64,000 nucleotides of DNA, taken from assembly GCF_018398315.1 (NCBI RefSeq), contig NZ_JAHBRW010000002.1, forward strand, positions 914,637 through 978,636, in the 5' to 3' direction. Position 1 is the first letter of the stretch. Every line of letters begins with the position of its first letter. The translations under genes and the position numbers were made by a program. This document shows, one piece after another, positions 34,374-42,836 of this stretch. The notes under the pieces are model-generated. The model was not told where the DNA came from and made no database searches. It worked only from the letters and a program-made list of their open reading frames with translations. The stretch is from Chelatococcus sp. YT9. Its GTDB lineage: Bacteria > Pseudomonadota > Alphaproteobacteria > Rhizobiales > Beijerinckiaceae.

Positions 34374-35345
34374 ATGCACCGTGTCGCCTTCGTCGTCTTC
34401 CCCGGCTTCGAGCTGCTCGACCTTTCCGGGCCTGCCTCTGTGTTGAACGGCGCCAATCGGGCCCTGAGCCGGACCGGGAAGCCAGCCTTCTACGAGATCG
34501 TGGTGGCCTCGGGCCAAGGCGGCGCGGTCGAAAGCAGCACCGGCATCGCCGTGAACACAGTCCCGTTGACAGCACTTCATGCGAGGGATGTGGCGACAAT
34601 TCTGGTGGTCGGCGCTGAGCGGGAGCCGCTTCTGCAGGCCATGACGGATCCCGCACTGCAGGCCACGATTCCCGCTTTGAGCGGCGGAGCCGAACGTTTC
34701 GGGTCAATCTGTACGGGAGGTTTCGTGCTCGCTGCGCTTGGCCTCCTCGATGGCCGCCGCGCCGCGACCCACTGGGATTCCCGCGCGCCTTTCCGGCGGG
34801 CCTTCCCCAGTGTGAGGATGGACCCGGAGGCCCTCTATGTCGTCGACGGTCATGTCTGGACGTCGGCGGGCGTCACGACAGGCATCGACATGGCGCTTGC
34901 AATGGTGGCGCAGGACCTCGACACTGCGACCGCTGGGGAGGTCGCCAAGCGGCTCGTCCTCTATGCCCGGCGGCCCGGTTACCAGTCCCAGTTCAGCCCG
35001 GTGCTGCAAGCCCAAATGAAGGGCGCAAGCCCCTTCGCCGACCTGATCGGCTGGATCGAGGCCAATCTCGCGGCGCCGCTCGACATCGTCGGCTTGGCCG
35101 CACGCGCGGGAATGAGCGAGCGAACCTTTCACCGGAAGTTCCGCGCCGCGACCGGGGAGACGCCCGCTCGCTTCGTCGAGATCGCGCGCCTCGATGCGGC
35201 GCGAATGCTCCTCTCGCGAGGCGTCTCGTTGAAATCCGTTGCTGCCGAAGTCGGCCTCCCGTCGGCCGCGCGCCTCGCCCACGCTTTCGAGCGGCGGTTC
35301 GGCATCTCGCCTAGACTCTTTCGAGACATGCACGCGCAGATGTGA
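34374..35345 (+). CDS. GlxA-family AraC-type transcriptional regulator
   Basis: 323 residues. An N-terminal DJ-1/PfpI domain (1-190, with SICTGGFVLAALGLLDGRR) is fused to a C-terminal AraC DNA-binding domain (about 222-320, LAARAGMSERTFHRKFRAAT and the second helix). The start at 34374 is required for the complete first beta strand (RVAFVVFPGFELLDLSGP), although no ribosome-binding site precedes it. Such regulators often control quaternary amine or amino acid catabolism. Here the likely target is the divergent PfpI gene and itself. Confidence 0.92.
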   Translation: MHRVAFVVFPGFELLDLSGPASVLNGANRALSRTGKPAFYEIVVASGQGGAVESSTGIAVNTVPLTALHARDVATILVVGAEREPLLQAMTDPALQATIPALSGGAERFGSICTGGFVLAALGLLDGRRAATHWDSRAPFRRAFPSVRMDPEALYVVDGHVWTSAGVTTGIDMALAMVAQDLDTATAGEVAKRLVLYARRPGYQSQFSPVLQAQMKGASPFADLIGWIEANLAAPLDIVGLAARAGMSERTFHRKFRAATGETPARFVEIARLDAARMLLSRGVSLKSVAAEVGLPSAARLAHAFERRFGISPRLFRDMHAQM

Positions 35346-35500
35346 ACCGCCAGGAAGTCGAGCGGGGGCTCGGAGAGAGGCGTTTAATGCCAGCGCCTGC
35401 GACATCGACCCGGGTGTTCGCTTGAAGGCCCGGGCGCGGTTTGGAGTTTCAGGACAGCGCGCCCATTACCGCGAATTGCTGCGGCCACCGGCTCGGATCA

Positions 35501-35860
35501 TCAGCCGCTTTCACCCGCGAGACCCACAAAATCCCGCCGCATCGGGGTGAATACATCGACGAGGGTGCCGGCTTCGACATTCACCGCGCCATGGATCGCG
35601 TCGGGCGGCACGGTGAAGCTGTCGCCGGCAACAAGGCGTTCGGTGCGACCGGCAATTGTGATATCGAAAACGCCGCTTTCGACGAGCGAGCACTGGACAT
35701 GCGGATGGCTGTGCGCGGGGCCGATTGCGCCGGCCTCGAACCGCACGCGCACCATCATGACCTCGTCGCGATAGGTCAGGATCTTGCGCGTCACGCCTTC
35801 GCCGGCTGGCTCCCAGGCGAGATCGGCATCGCGCGCGAAAGGCTCGTTCCTGCGATCCAT
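35501..35860 (-). CDS. kdgF: KdgF-like cupin, unsaturated uronate ketonisation
   Basis: 119 residues from the ATG at 35860. A single cupin fold with metal ligands H50 and H52 (AHSHPHVQCSLV), Q56 and H90 (VPPDAIHGAVNV). KdgF-type cupins speed conversion of 4,5-unsaturated uronates, from pectin or alginate lysis, to the linear ketone form used by KduI. Being last in an operon with kduI and kduD strongly supports this. It starts 11 bases after the kduD stop. Cytoplasmic. Confidence 0.85.
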   Translation of the reverse strand: MDRRNEPFARDADLAWEPAGEGVTRKILTYRDEVMMVRVRFEAGAIGPAHSHPHVQCSLVESGVFDITIAGRTERLVAGDSFTVPPDAIHGAVNVEAGTLVDVFTPMRRDFVGLAGESG

Positions 35861-35871
35861 GTCGGTTTCCT

Positions 35872-36645
35872 TCAGCGCGCGAGCCAGCCGCCGTCGACCG
35901 GCAGCACGACGCCGTGGACATAGGCGGCGGCATCGGAAGCGAGGAACACGGCAGCCCCTCCGATCTCCTTGGGTTCTCCCCAATGTCCGGCCGGAATACG
36001 CCCAAGGATCGCAGCATTCCGTTCAGGATCAGCGCGCAGCGCTTCCGTGTTGTTGGTGACGAAATAGCCGGGCGCGATCGCGTTGACATTGATGCCCTTG
36101 CCCGCCCATTCGCAGGCGAGAAGTCGCGTCAGGCCTGCCAGCCCGCTCTTCGAGGCGGTGTAGGATGGGATCCGGATGCCGCCCTGGAAGGACAGGAGCG
36201 ACGCAATATTGATCACCTTGCCGCCCTTGCCGTCGGCAAGCATGCGCTTCGCAACACTTTGCGTCAGGAAGAAAGTCGACTTCAGGTTGACGTCCATCAC
36301 CGCGTCCCAATCGGCCTCGGTGAAGTCGATGGCGTCCGCGCGGCGGATGATGCCGGCATTGTTGACGAGGATGTCGAGCCGCGAGCCATCGGCCCGTGCC
36401 GCGGCTTCGGCCTCTTCGACGATGCGGCCGATCGGCTCCAAAGAGGCTAGGTCGGCCGTGATCTCATGAAAAGGGCGGCCGGTCTCGGCGACGAGTGCCT
36501 TCGTCTCAGCGATGTTCGAGCGACCCACCGCGGCGATACCCGCCCCCGCCCCAGCCAGCGCGACCGCGATCGCCTGGCCGAGCCCGGTATTGGCGCCGGT
36601 GACGATGGCGGTGCGCCCAGTCAGGTCAAAAGGTGTTCGCATCAA
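35872..36645 (-). CDS. kduD: KduD, 2-deoxy-D-gluconate / DKII 3-dehydrogenase
   Basis: 257 residues; start codon overlaps the kduI stop (an ATG at 36642 is equally possible). It is a classical SDR: TGANTGLGQ cofactor loop, NNAG, and catalytic Y of SYTASKSG. The stretches KSTFFLTQSVAKRML, INVNAIAPGYFVTNNTEALR and the C-terminus VDGGWLAR are diagnostic for KduD. It reduces 2,5-diketo-3-deoxygluconate to 2-keto-3-deoxygluconate, which then enters the KDG kinase/aldolase route encoded elsewhere. Confidence 0.94.
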   Translation of the reverse strand: MMRTPFDLTGRTAIVTGANTGLGQAIAVALAGAGAGIAAVGRSNIAETKALVAETGRPFHEITADLASLEPIGRIVEEAEAAARADGSRLDILVNNAGIIRRADAIDFTEADWDAVMDVNLKSTFFLTQSVAKRMLADGKGGKVINIASLLSFQGGIRIPSYTASKSGLAGLTRLLACEWAGKGINVNAIAPGYFVTNNTEALRADPERNAAILGRIPAGHWGEPKEIGGAAVFLASDAAAYVHGVVLPVDGGWLAR

Positions 36646-37478
36646 CGCAGATCTCCCGTCGCAATCATGTCCATGTCAGTATAGTCGACATTGTCGCCGC
36701 CCATGCCCCAGATGAAAGAATAGGCCTTGGTGCCGACGCCGGAATGGATCGACCAGCCGGGCGAAAGAACCGCTTGCTCATTGGCGACAATAAGATGGCG
36801 GGTCTCTTGCGGCTCGCCCATCAGGTGAAAAACGCGGGCATCGGCGGGGATGTCAAAATAGAGGTAGATCTCGCAGCGCCGGTCATGCGTGTGCGAGGGC
36901 ATGGTGTTCCAGATGCTGCCATTTTCCAGCGTGGTCACGCCCATGACGAGCTGGCAGGTCTCGCAGATGCCCGGGATGATGTACTGGCGGATGGTGCGTT
37001 TGTTGGCGGTTTCCTGCTCGCCGAGTGCGAGCGTTTTAGCATCGGCTTCCCGGATCACCCTGGTCTGATGCACCGCGTGCGCAGGCGTCGATAGCAGGTA
37101 GAACTTTGCCGGGTCCGAAGCATCTTCGCTGGCGAAGGAAACCTCGCCGGCTTCCTTGCCGACATAGAGCGCGTCGCGTTTGGCGAGCACGTAATCCCGC
37201 CCGCCAACCGAAACCTTGCCGGAAGCCCCCACATTGACGATGCCGAGCTCGCGACGCTTGAGGAAGGCATCGGTCCCGACAGCCTTCGGCGTTGGCAGAA
37301 CGACGGGCTTGGCCGTCGGCATGGCACCACCCACGATGACACGGTCAAGATGGCTGTAGGTCAGCCTGACTTCTCCAGGAACGAACAGCGTCTCGATCAG
37401 GAAGTGGCGCCGCAGCTCCGCCGTGTCGAAGCCCCTTACGGCCTCAGGATGCGAAACCTGGCGAATCTCGATGGTCAT
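36642..37478 (-). CDS. kduI: KduI, 4-deoxy-L-threo-5-hexosulose-uronate isomerase
   Basis: 278 residues, the same length as the E. coli enzyme, from the ATG at 37478. The zinc ligands are seen at H196, H198 and E203 (SHTHDRRCEIYLYFD) and H245 (PGWSIHSG), at the same numbers as in E. coli. VPGEVRLTYSHLDRVIVGG is another family mark. It isomerises 5-keto-4-deoxyuronate to 2,5-diketo-3-deoxygluconate in the cytoplasm. It starts 10 bases after the TRAP permease stop. Confidence 0.96.
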   Translation of the reverse strand: MTIEIRQVSHPEAVRGFDTAELRRHFLIETLFVPGEVRLTYSHLDRVIVGGAMPTAKPVVLPTPKAVGTDAFLKRRELGIVNVGASGKVSVGGRDYVLAKRDALYVGKEAGEVSFASEDASDPAKFYLLSTPAHAVHQTRVIREADAKTLALGEQETANKRTIRQYIIPGICETCQLVMGVTTLENGSIWNTMPSHTHDRRCEIYLYFDIPADARVFHLMGEPQETRHLIVANEQAVLSPGWSIHSGVGTKAYSFIWGMGGDNVDYTDMDMIATGDLR

Positions 37479-37488
37479 GATCGGTCCT

Positions 37489-38769
37489 TTAGTGGAACAG
37501 GCGCGGCAGCCAAAGCGACAAGCCGGGCACATAGGTGACGAGCAGGAGTACCGCGACGCTGGCGCCGTAGAATGGCCAGATCGTGCGCATCGACTCGCCG
37601 ATGGAAATGCGGCCGATGGCGCAGGCGACGAACTGCACTGAGCCAACCGGCGGAGTGTTGAGGCCGATGCCGGCGTTGAGGATCAGGATCACGCCGAAGT
37701 GGATCGGGTCCACGCCGAAAGCCTTGACCACCGGCAGGAAGATCGGCGTGCAGATGATGATCATGGGTGCCATGTCCATGAAGGTGCCGAGCACCAGGAG
37801 GATCACGTTGATCATCAGCAGGACGACGAGGGGATTATCGGAGACCGCCTTCATCGCGGCTATGGTCGCCTGCGGCACCTGCAGAAAGGCCATCAGCCAA
37901 CCAAAGGCACCGGCGGCGCCGATCACCAAAAGCACCATGGCCGTTGTGCGCACCGCGCCCAGCGTCGCCTCGACGAAGGCCGTCCAGGTGAGCTGGCGAT
38001 AGACGAAGATGGTGACGAGCACGGCGTAGACCACAGCGACGCAGGAGGACTCTGTCGCGGTGAAGACGCCCGAGCGCACGCCGCCGAAGATGATGCCGAT
38101 CAGCAGGATGCCCGGAAGCGCCACCACGACATAGCGGCCAACCGCGGCGAGGCCAGGGAACGGCTCGCGCGGATAGCCACGCTTCACCGCAACCGCCCAG
38201 GCGGCAACCATCAGCGCGGCGCAGAGCAAGAGCCCTGGCACGACGCCCGCCGTGAAAAGGTCCGCGATCGAAAGGTTGCCGCCCGCCGAGAGCGAATAGA
38301 TGATCATGTTGTGCGAGGGCGGGATCAGCAGGGCAATGATCGCCGCATTCGCGGTGACGTTGACGGCGTAGTCAGCGTCGTAGCCGCGCTTCTTCATCTG
38401 GGGGATCATCAGCCCGCCGACCGCGGAGGCATCGGCCACGGCCGAGCCGGAGATACCGCCGAAGAGCGTGCAGGTCACGACATTGACCTGGCCAAGGCCC
38501 CCGCGCAGATGCCCGACAAGGCTCGCCGCCATCTGGATGAGGCGCTCGGCGATCCCGCCACGGATCATCAGGTCGCCAGCATAGATGAAGAACGGGATCG
38601 CCATCATGGCAAAAGCGTTCATGCCGGAATTCATCTGCTGAAACACGACGACCGGCGGCAGGCCCATATAGACGACGGTCGCGACCGAAGCGATGCCGAG
38701 GCAGAAGGCGACAGGGACGCCGATCAGAAGCAGAACCGAGAAGACACCGAAGAGAATCCAGAGTTCCAT
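37489..38769 (-). CDS. TRAP transporter large permease, DctM type
   Basis: 426 residues with about twelve helices and the family segments GGISGSAVADASAVGGLMIPQMKK (residues about 98-122), IPPSHNMIIYSLSAGG and AGIGLNTPPVG. The DctM subunit is the sodium-driven transport channel of TRAP systems. With DctQ and DctP it likely imports an unsaturated or ordinary hexuronate for the kdu enzymes. Starts 3 bases after dctQ ends. Confidence 0.95.
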   Translation of the reverse strand: MELWILFGVFSVLLLIGVPVAFCLGIASVATVVYMGLPPVVVFQQMNSGMNAFAMMAIPFFIYAGDLMIRGGIAERLIQMAASLVGHLRGGLGQVNVVTCTLFGGISGSAVADASAVGGLMIPQMKKRGYDADYAVNVTANAAIIALLIPPSHNMIIYSLSAGGNLSIADLFTAGVVPGLLLCAALMVAAWAVAVKRGYPREPFPGLAAVGRYVVVALPGILLIGIIFGGVRSGVFTATESSCVAVVYAVLVTIFVYRQLTWTAFVEATLGAVRTTAMVLLVIGAAGAFGWLMAFLQVPQATIAAMKAVSDNPLVVLLMINVILLVLGTFMDMAPMIIICTPIFLPVVKAFGVDPIHFGVILILNAGIGLNTPPVGSVQFVACAIGRISIGESMRTIWPFYGASVAVLLLVTYVPGLSLWLPRLFH

Positions 38770-38772
38770 GGC

Positions 38773-39306
38773 TCAGGCCTCCTGGCTTTCGCCGAAATGG
38801 ACGAAGCCGAGCGGCGCCTGCTGCTGGCTGGTGAGGAAGAGCAGGATCTTCTCAAGCGCGAACAGGGCGATCAGCCCACCGCCCGCCGCGATCGGCACAT
38901 AGTCCCAGCCGCGCGAGATGCCGATGATCGGCATGCGGTCGGCCCATGTGCCGGCCGCCAGCTGCCAGCCATAGACAAGCATGGCGAGGCCGAAGACACA
39001 GACGAGCGTTTCGCCGAGCACAATCAATGCCGCGCGCACCGCTGGCGGCGACATCGCGAGCCCGACCTCGAAGCCGAGATGGTCGCTCTCGCGCACGCCC
39101 ACAGCGGCGCCGAGCAGGATGAACCAGGACATCAGGAAAAGTGATCCGGCCTCGACCCAGATCGGCGTGTCGTTGAGCACATAGCGGCCGAATACGCCCC
39201 AGGCGACCATTACAGTCATCAGGACGAGGCCGGTGCCGGCGGCGATCAGCGCGAACAGGCTGAGCTTGGCGTCGAGGCGAGTAAGGAAAGCGGTGAAGGC
39301 GTGCAT
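38773..39306 (-). CDS. TRAP transporter small permease, DctQ type
   Basis: 177 residues from the ATG at 39306; a TTG at 39372 would add 22 residues. Four hydrophobic helices, with the DctQ pattern FGRYVLNDTPIWVEAGSLFL and REsdhLGFEV-like stretch. It joins DctM in the inner membrane. No strong ribosome-binding site decides the start. Confidence 0.85.
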   Translation of the reverse strand: MHAFTAFLTRLDAKLSLFALIAAGTGLVLMTVMVAWGVFGRYVLNDTPIWVEAGSLFLMSWFILLGAAVGVRESDHLGFEVGLAMSPPAVRAALIVLGETLVCVFGLAMLVYGWQLAAGTWADRMPIIGISRGWDYVPIAAGGGLIALFALEKILLFLTSQQQAPLGFVHFGESQEA

Positions 39307-39375
39307 GAAATCTGCCCAGGCTGGCAAGAGGCCAAAGGCGTGGCGGCCGCGCGGGCCGCCTTGCCGGATCAACGG

Positions 39376-40362
39376 TCAGTTCACCGCCTGGATGGCGGCG
39401 ACCATTTCCTTCAGCTTCGGATCGGTGACGAACTTGTCGTAGACTGGCTTCATCGCGTCGATGAAAGGCTTCTTGTCCACCTGGTTGATCTGCGCGCCGC
39501 CGGCCTTGACCTTGGCCTCGGATGCCTTCTCCCGCGCGTCCCAAAGCTCACGCATCTTGAGCACGGACTCCTTCGCTGCGGCCTTGATCAGCGCCTGGTC
39601 TGCCGCGTTGAACTTGTCGAAGCTCTTCTTCGACATCACCAGGGCTTCCGGCGAGAGAGAGTGCTCCGTAACGGAGTAGAATTTCGCGACCTCGAAATGG
39701 CGCGTGGATTCATAGGACGGCCAATTGTTCTCGGCGCCGTCGATCACGCCCGTCTGGAGGGCGGAATAGACCTCGCCGAAGGGCATGGGCGTCGCATTCG
39801 CACCGAGCGCCGAGACCAATGCGACGAACATGTCTGACTGCTGGACGCGGATCTTCATGCCCTTCATGTCAGCGGGACTGTTGATCGGACGCTTGGAATT
39901 GTAGAAGGATCGCGAGCCGGAGTCGTAGAGCGCGAGACCGATCAGGTCGTGCTTCTCGAACTCCTTCAGCAGATTGTCGCCGATCTGCCCGTCCATCGCC
40001 TTCCGCATGTGATCGACCGAACGGAAGATGAAGGGGAGGGAGGGGACGTTGGTCGCCGGGATCAGGTTGTTGAACGGCGCCATGTTGATGCGGTTGATAT
40101 CGATGACCCCAAAGCGCGTCTGGTCGATCGTGTCCTTTTCCTGCCCGAGTTGGGCCGAGTGGAAGACGTTGATCTTGATGCGCCCCTGGCTTCGCTCCTC
40201 GAGCAGCTTGCCCATGTAGCGAACGGCTTCGACAGTCGGATAGTCGCTCGGGTGGATGTCGGCCGAGCGCAACGTCACGCTCTGGGCCGAGGCTGAGGTT
40301 GCGGCAGCGGCCGAGAAGGTGAGCGCTGCCGCATAAGCAAGGAATGTTCGACGTGTGGTCAT
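39376..40362 (-). CDS. TRAP transporter substrate-binding protein, DctP type
   Basis: 328 residues from the ATG at 40362 with GGGAGGA nine bases upstream. The N-terminus TTRRTFLAYAAALTFSAAA is a signal, perhaps twin-arginine type, ending ASAQS. DctP features are RSADIHPSDYPTVEAV, MKGMKIRVQQSDMFV with the carboxylate-binding Arg, and GVIDGAENNWPSY. It belongs to the sugar-acid branch by context. First gene of the operon dctP-dctQ-dctM-kduI-kduD-kdgF. Confidence 0.93.
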   Translation of the reverse strand: MTTRRTFLAYAAALTFSAAAATSASAQSVTLRSADIHPSDYPTVEAVRYMGKLLEERSQGRIKINVFHSAQLGQEKDTIDQTRFGVIDINRINMAPFNNLIPATNVPSLPFIFRSVDHMRKAMDGQIGDNLLKEFEKHDLIGLALYDSGSRSFYNSKRPINSPADMKGMKIRVQQSDMFVALVSALGANATPMPFGEVYSALQTGVIDGAENNWPSYESTRHFEVAKFYSVTEHSLSPEALVMSKKSFDKFNAADQALIKAAAKESVLKMRELWDAREKASEAKVKAGGAQINQVDKKPFIDAMKPVYDKFVTDPKLKEMVAAIQAVN

Positions 40363-40519
40363 GTGTGTGTCCTCCCGTGGATTGAGCGCCCAGCAGCTTC
40401 CTGGCTTGTATGTTGGCGCCTCGAACGTAAGCTTGTGTCCGCGCCCATCTCGGTTGCGGCATGGATTGTATGGTAGTATGTTGTTGTATGGTACGCAACA
40501 GGCTGTGGAGGTTTTCGAC
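40363..40519. promoter_or_regulatory. Divergent control region of the uronate operon
   Basis: Two copies of TTGTATGGTA at 40466-40475 and 40484-40493 lie 18 bases apart, on the same face of the helix within reason. The second extends to TTGTATGGTACGCAA, a loose inverted repeat with TTG and CAA ends. These are likely sites for the GntR regulator. Confidence 0.5.
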
Positions 40520-41209
40520 TTGAGCCTTTCGTTGGCATCTCCCGCTCTCACTCCGGGCGCTTCGGCGGCTGGGCGCGTCGAAGCCGAGCTACGCCGGGCG
40601 ATCGTCGCGCTCGAGCTGCCGCCGGGCACGCGCCTCTCGGAGCAGGAGATTGCGCTGAAATATGGCGTTTCGCGCCAGCCCGTTCGGGAGGCGCTGATCG
40701 CGCTCGCGCGGACGCGGCTCGTCGACGTGCAGCCGCAGCGCGGCACGGTCGTCGTCAAGTTCTCCGTCCGCAAGATGATGGAGGCCCGCTTCGTGCGCGA
40801 GGCGGTTGAGGTCGCGATCGTGCGTGAGGCCTGCACGGCCTTTGCGCCGCAGAGCCGCCAGCGAATTTCAGATCTGCTCGACGTCCAGGAGAGCGCGGCG
40901 CAGCGTGACGACCATGCCTCCTTCCAGCGCTATGACGAGCTCTTCCATGTCGAGTTGACGGAGGGCGTCGGGATGCCACTCGCGTGGGAAGCCATCCGGG
41001 ACATCAAGGCGCATATGGACCGGGTATGCCAACTCACCTTGCCCGGAGCCGAGGTGATGCTGCCGTTGGTCGAGCAGCATCGCAGAATCATGGCTGCGAT
41101 CGACGCACAAGATCCGGCACAGGCCGAGAGTGCCATGCGCCACCACCTCACTGAGATCCTTCGCGCCCTGCCGAAAACGGAAGCAAACCATCCGGATCTT
41201 TTTGAGTGA
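40520..41209 (+). CDS. GntR-family regulator (FadR/FCD subfamily) of the uronate operon
   Basis: 229 residues when started at the TTG at 40520, which has GGAGG 8 bases upstream; in-frame ATGs further up lack one. The winged HTH is AELRRAIVALELPPGTRLSE and VSRQPVREALIALARTRLV. The C-terminal helical FCD domain has the metal-binding pattern Asp/His (DELFHVEL) and His pairs at QHRRIM and MRHHLTEIL. FCD regulators often respond to sugar acids, such as UxuR/ExuR relatives. It is divergent from dctP. Confidence 0.88.
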   Translation: MSLSLASPALTPGASAAGRVEAELRRAIVALELPPGTRLSEQEIALKYGVSRQPVREALIALARTRLVDVQPQRGTVVVKFSVRKMMEARFVREAVEVAIVREACTAFAPQSRQRISDLLDVQESAAQRDDHASFQRYDELFHVELTEGVGMPLAWEAIRDIKAHMDRVCQLTLPGAEVMLPLVEQHRRIMAAIDAQDPAQAESAMRHHLTEILRALPKTEANHPDLFE

Positions 41210-41613
41210 GTGTGGCCGCGCGCCGTTCGGGCGCAATCGGCCTGATCAGCCCGCACAATCGACGGCACTCAGCTTCCACACGGCACCGGAGGCACTTCAA
41301 TGGCGGTGAGCAATGCCTCATGCCCTCGACAGCGTCAGGGCCTAGCTACCCGATAGCGAGCGGGCATGCGACACATCCAAGCGCTTGTCCGCGGGTCAAG
41401 ACGTGATGGGCGCAGATGGGAGACAGATCGTCCTGCGTCCATACTCCGCCAACTGCTCGAGGTTGGCGAGACGATCGAAGTAGTCGGTTTCCTCGGTTCA
41501 GCTGCGATCGCGATCTCCGCCCGGTCATGGTCTGGCTCGCCGACGGACAGGGCATATGGCAGCAGCTGACGGCATTTCCGAGCCGGCCGGAACCGGCGGC
41601 ACGCTAACGGCTC
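41210..41613. other. Gene-free interval with a relic on the minus strand
   Basis: The minus strand from about 41497 to 41396 reads TEETDYFDRLANLEQLAEYG and ends in LPSAPITS and a stop. It has protein-like codon use but no start. The family is unknown. Nothing else is supported here. Confidence 0.3.
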
Positions 41614-41930
41614 ATGGAAACGCAGCTTCCCTCCTTCTTGGTGGAGGTCCTCACCTTGCTCGAGCGAACCGATTTCGCCGAGAACGTCCGCATGATGCCG
41701 CACCTCTATCCGATCTTGATGAGCCTGCATGTATTCGGGATCGCCATCATGGTGGGGCCGGCGTTTGCGGTGGATCTCCGCCTCATTGGGATAGGCCGCA
41801 ACACAGTGCCGGTGACCGTCGCGATGCGATGTTTCCTCCCAATGTCTCACGTTGGCTTTGCGATCGTCCTTGTTACCGGCCTCACCCATGCCAGTACTTG
41901 GCCCGGCGGCTTCCGCCGCGCGGCCGGGAC
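41614..41930 (+). pseudogene. Truncated DUF6644-like membrane protein
   Basis: From the ATG at 41614 the frame gives about 92 residues of a DUF6644-type membrane protein: LYPILMSLHVFGIAIMVGPA, FAVDLRLIGIG and LPMSHVGFAIVLVTGLT, with two to three helices. It then loses similarity near THASTWPGG, where the family continues with more helices. The frame stays open and runs into the following ArsR gene, but that gene has its own start at 42016. I read it as a truncated relic, perhaps joined to the regulator by deletion. Confidence 0.55.
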
Positions 41931-42008
41931 GAAAACAGGATCGCGTCATCGGAAAATAGATATCCATAAGGCTAAGTATCTTGACGCGGCTTGCGCTAAG
42001 TTGATAGA

Positions 42009-42022
42009 TAGCCATATGGCTA
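42009..42022 (+). promoter_or_regulatory. Palindrome over the ArsR start codon
   Basis: TAGCCATATGGCTA is a perfect 14-base palindrome containing the start codon of the ArsR gene at 42016. A related half-site, CCATAAGGCTAAG, lies at 41964-41976. A similar repeat covers the start of the second ArsR gene at 46.1 kb, so it is a likely autorepression site. Confidence 0.55.
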
Positions 42023-42354
42023 ACCTTGATTCAATCTTTCACGGTCTCGCCGACTCGACGCGCCGCGCGGTTATCGCCCGCTTGGCGCTCGGGCCGGCCC
42101 CCGTCTCCGAACTGGCAGCCCCTCACGCCATGGCGCTGCCGAGCTTCCTCAAACACCTGAAGGTGCTGGAGGCGGGGGGCTGGATCGAGTCCGACAAAGC
42201 CGGACGGATCCGCACCTGCCGTCTCAAGGCCGAAACGGCGAAAGTCGCCGAAGGCTGGCTCGGTCAACAGCGGTCCGTTTGGGAAGCGCGTCTCGACCGG
42301 CTGGACGCCTTTCTCGCAACCATGAACCGCGAAGGAACACATGATGGCCCATGA
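42016..42354 (+). CDS. ArsR-family regulator, SRPBCC-coupled type
   Basis: 112 residues. The winged HTH is [20 protein letters not shown] and [20 protein letters not shown], ending with [18 protein letters not shown]. This C-terminus, with W-E-x-R-LDRLD, is typical of ArsR regulators that sit before an AHSA1/SRPBCC gene. No metal-binding cysteines are seen, so the signal is not a metal at a Cys site. It overlaps the SRPBCC gene by 14 bases. A near-identical arrangement occurs at 46.1 kb. Confidence 0.88.
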   Translation: MANLDSIFHGLADSTRRAVIARLALGPAPVSELAAPHAMALPSFLKHLKVLEAGGWIESDKAGRIRTCRLKAETAKVAEGWLGQQRSVWEARLDRLDAFLATMNREGTHDGP

Positions 42355-42811
42355 TCCGAAGCTCGACCTCGTGCTGGAGCGCAAGGTGAGCGCCAGCCCA
42401 GCCCAGCTATGGCGTGCCTGGACCGAGCCCGATCTGCTGAAGCAATGGTTTGCGCCCAAGCCTTGGACCGTGGCGCGCGTCGCAATCGATGTCCGCCCGG
42501 GCGGCATCTTCTCAGTCGTGATGGCGTCTCCCGAGGGTGAGGCAATGGATGAGACACCCGGGTGCATTCTCTTGGCGCAGTCTGAAAGACGGCTGGTCTG
42601 GACAGATGCCGTTGGCCCCGACTTCCGGCCGAACGCCGAAACATTCATGAGCGTCGACATCACGATTGAGGCGGTGGATGGGGGCGCGTGGTATCGTGCG
42701 GTAGTGCGTCACAAGTCCGCAGCTGACCGCCAGAAGCATGAGGAGATGGGCTTCCATGAAGGCTGGGGGACCTGCCTGAGCCAATTGGAAAGCCTGGCAG
42801 GACAGCTTTGA
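42341..42811 (+). CDS. SRPBCC (AHSA1-like) ligand-binding protein
   Basis: 156 residues. The START/Bet v 1-like fold is shown by [20 protein letters not shown] at the N-terminus, [20 protein letters not shown] and the C-terminal [20 protein letters not shown]1-like proteins have a hydrophobic pocket; function is mostly unknown. Its start lies inside the ArsR gene, giving translational coupling. The ArsR-SRPBCC pair behaves as a regulator-effector module in many bacteria. Confidence 0.9.
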   Translation: MMAHDPKLDLVLERKVSASPAQLWRAWTEPDLLKQWFAPKPWTVARVAIDVRPGGIFSVVMASPEGEAMDETPGCILLAQSERRLVWTDAVGPDFRPNAETFMSVDITIEAVDGGAWYRAVVRHKSAADRQKHEEMGFHEGWGTCLSQLESLAGQL

Positions 42812-42836
42812 AGCGCGCATGAGAGGGGATCGGCCT

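Noticed and set aside
37699-39144. Long open frame antisense to the TRAP permeases (plus strand)
   Set aside because: The highly charged, low-complexity product is an artefact of GC-rich codon use opposite dctM and dctQ.
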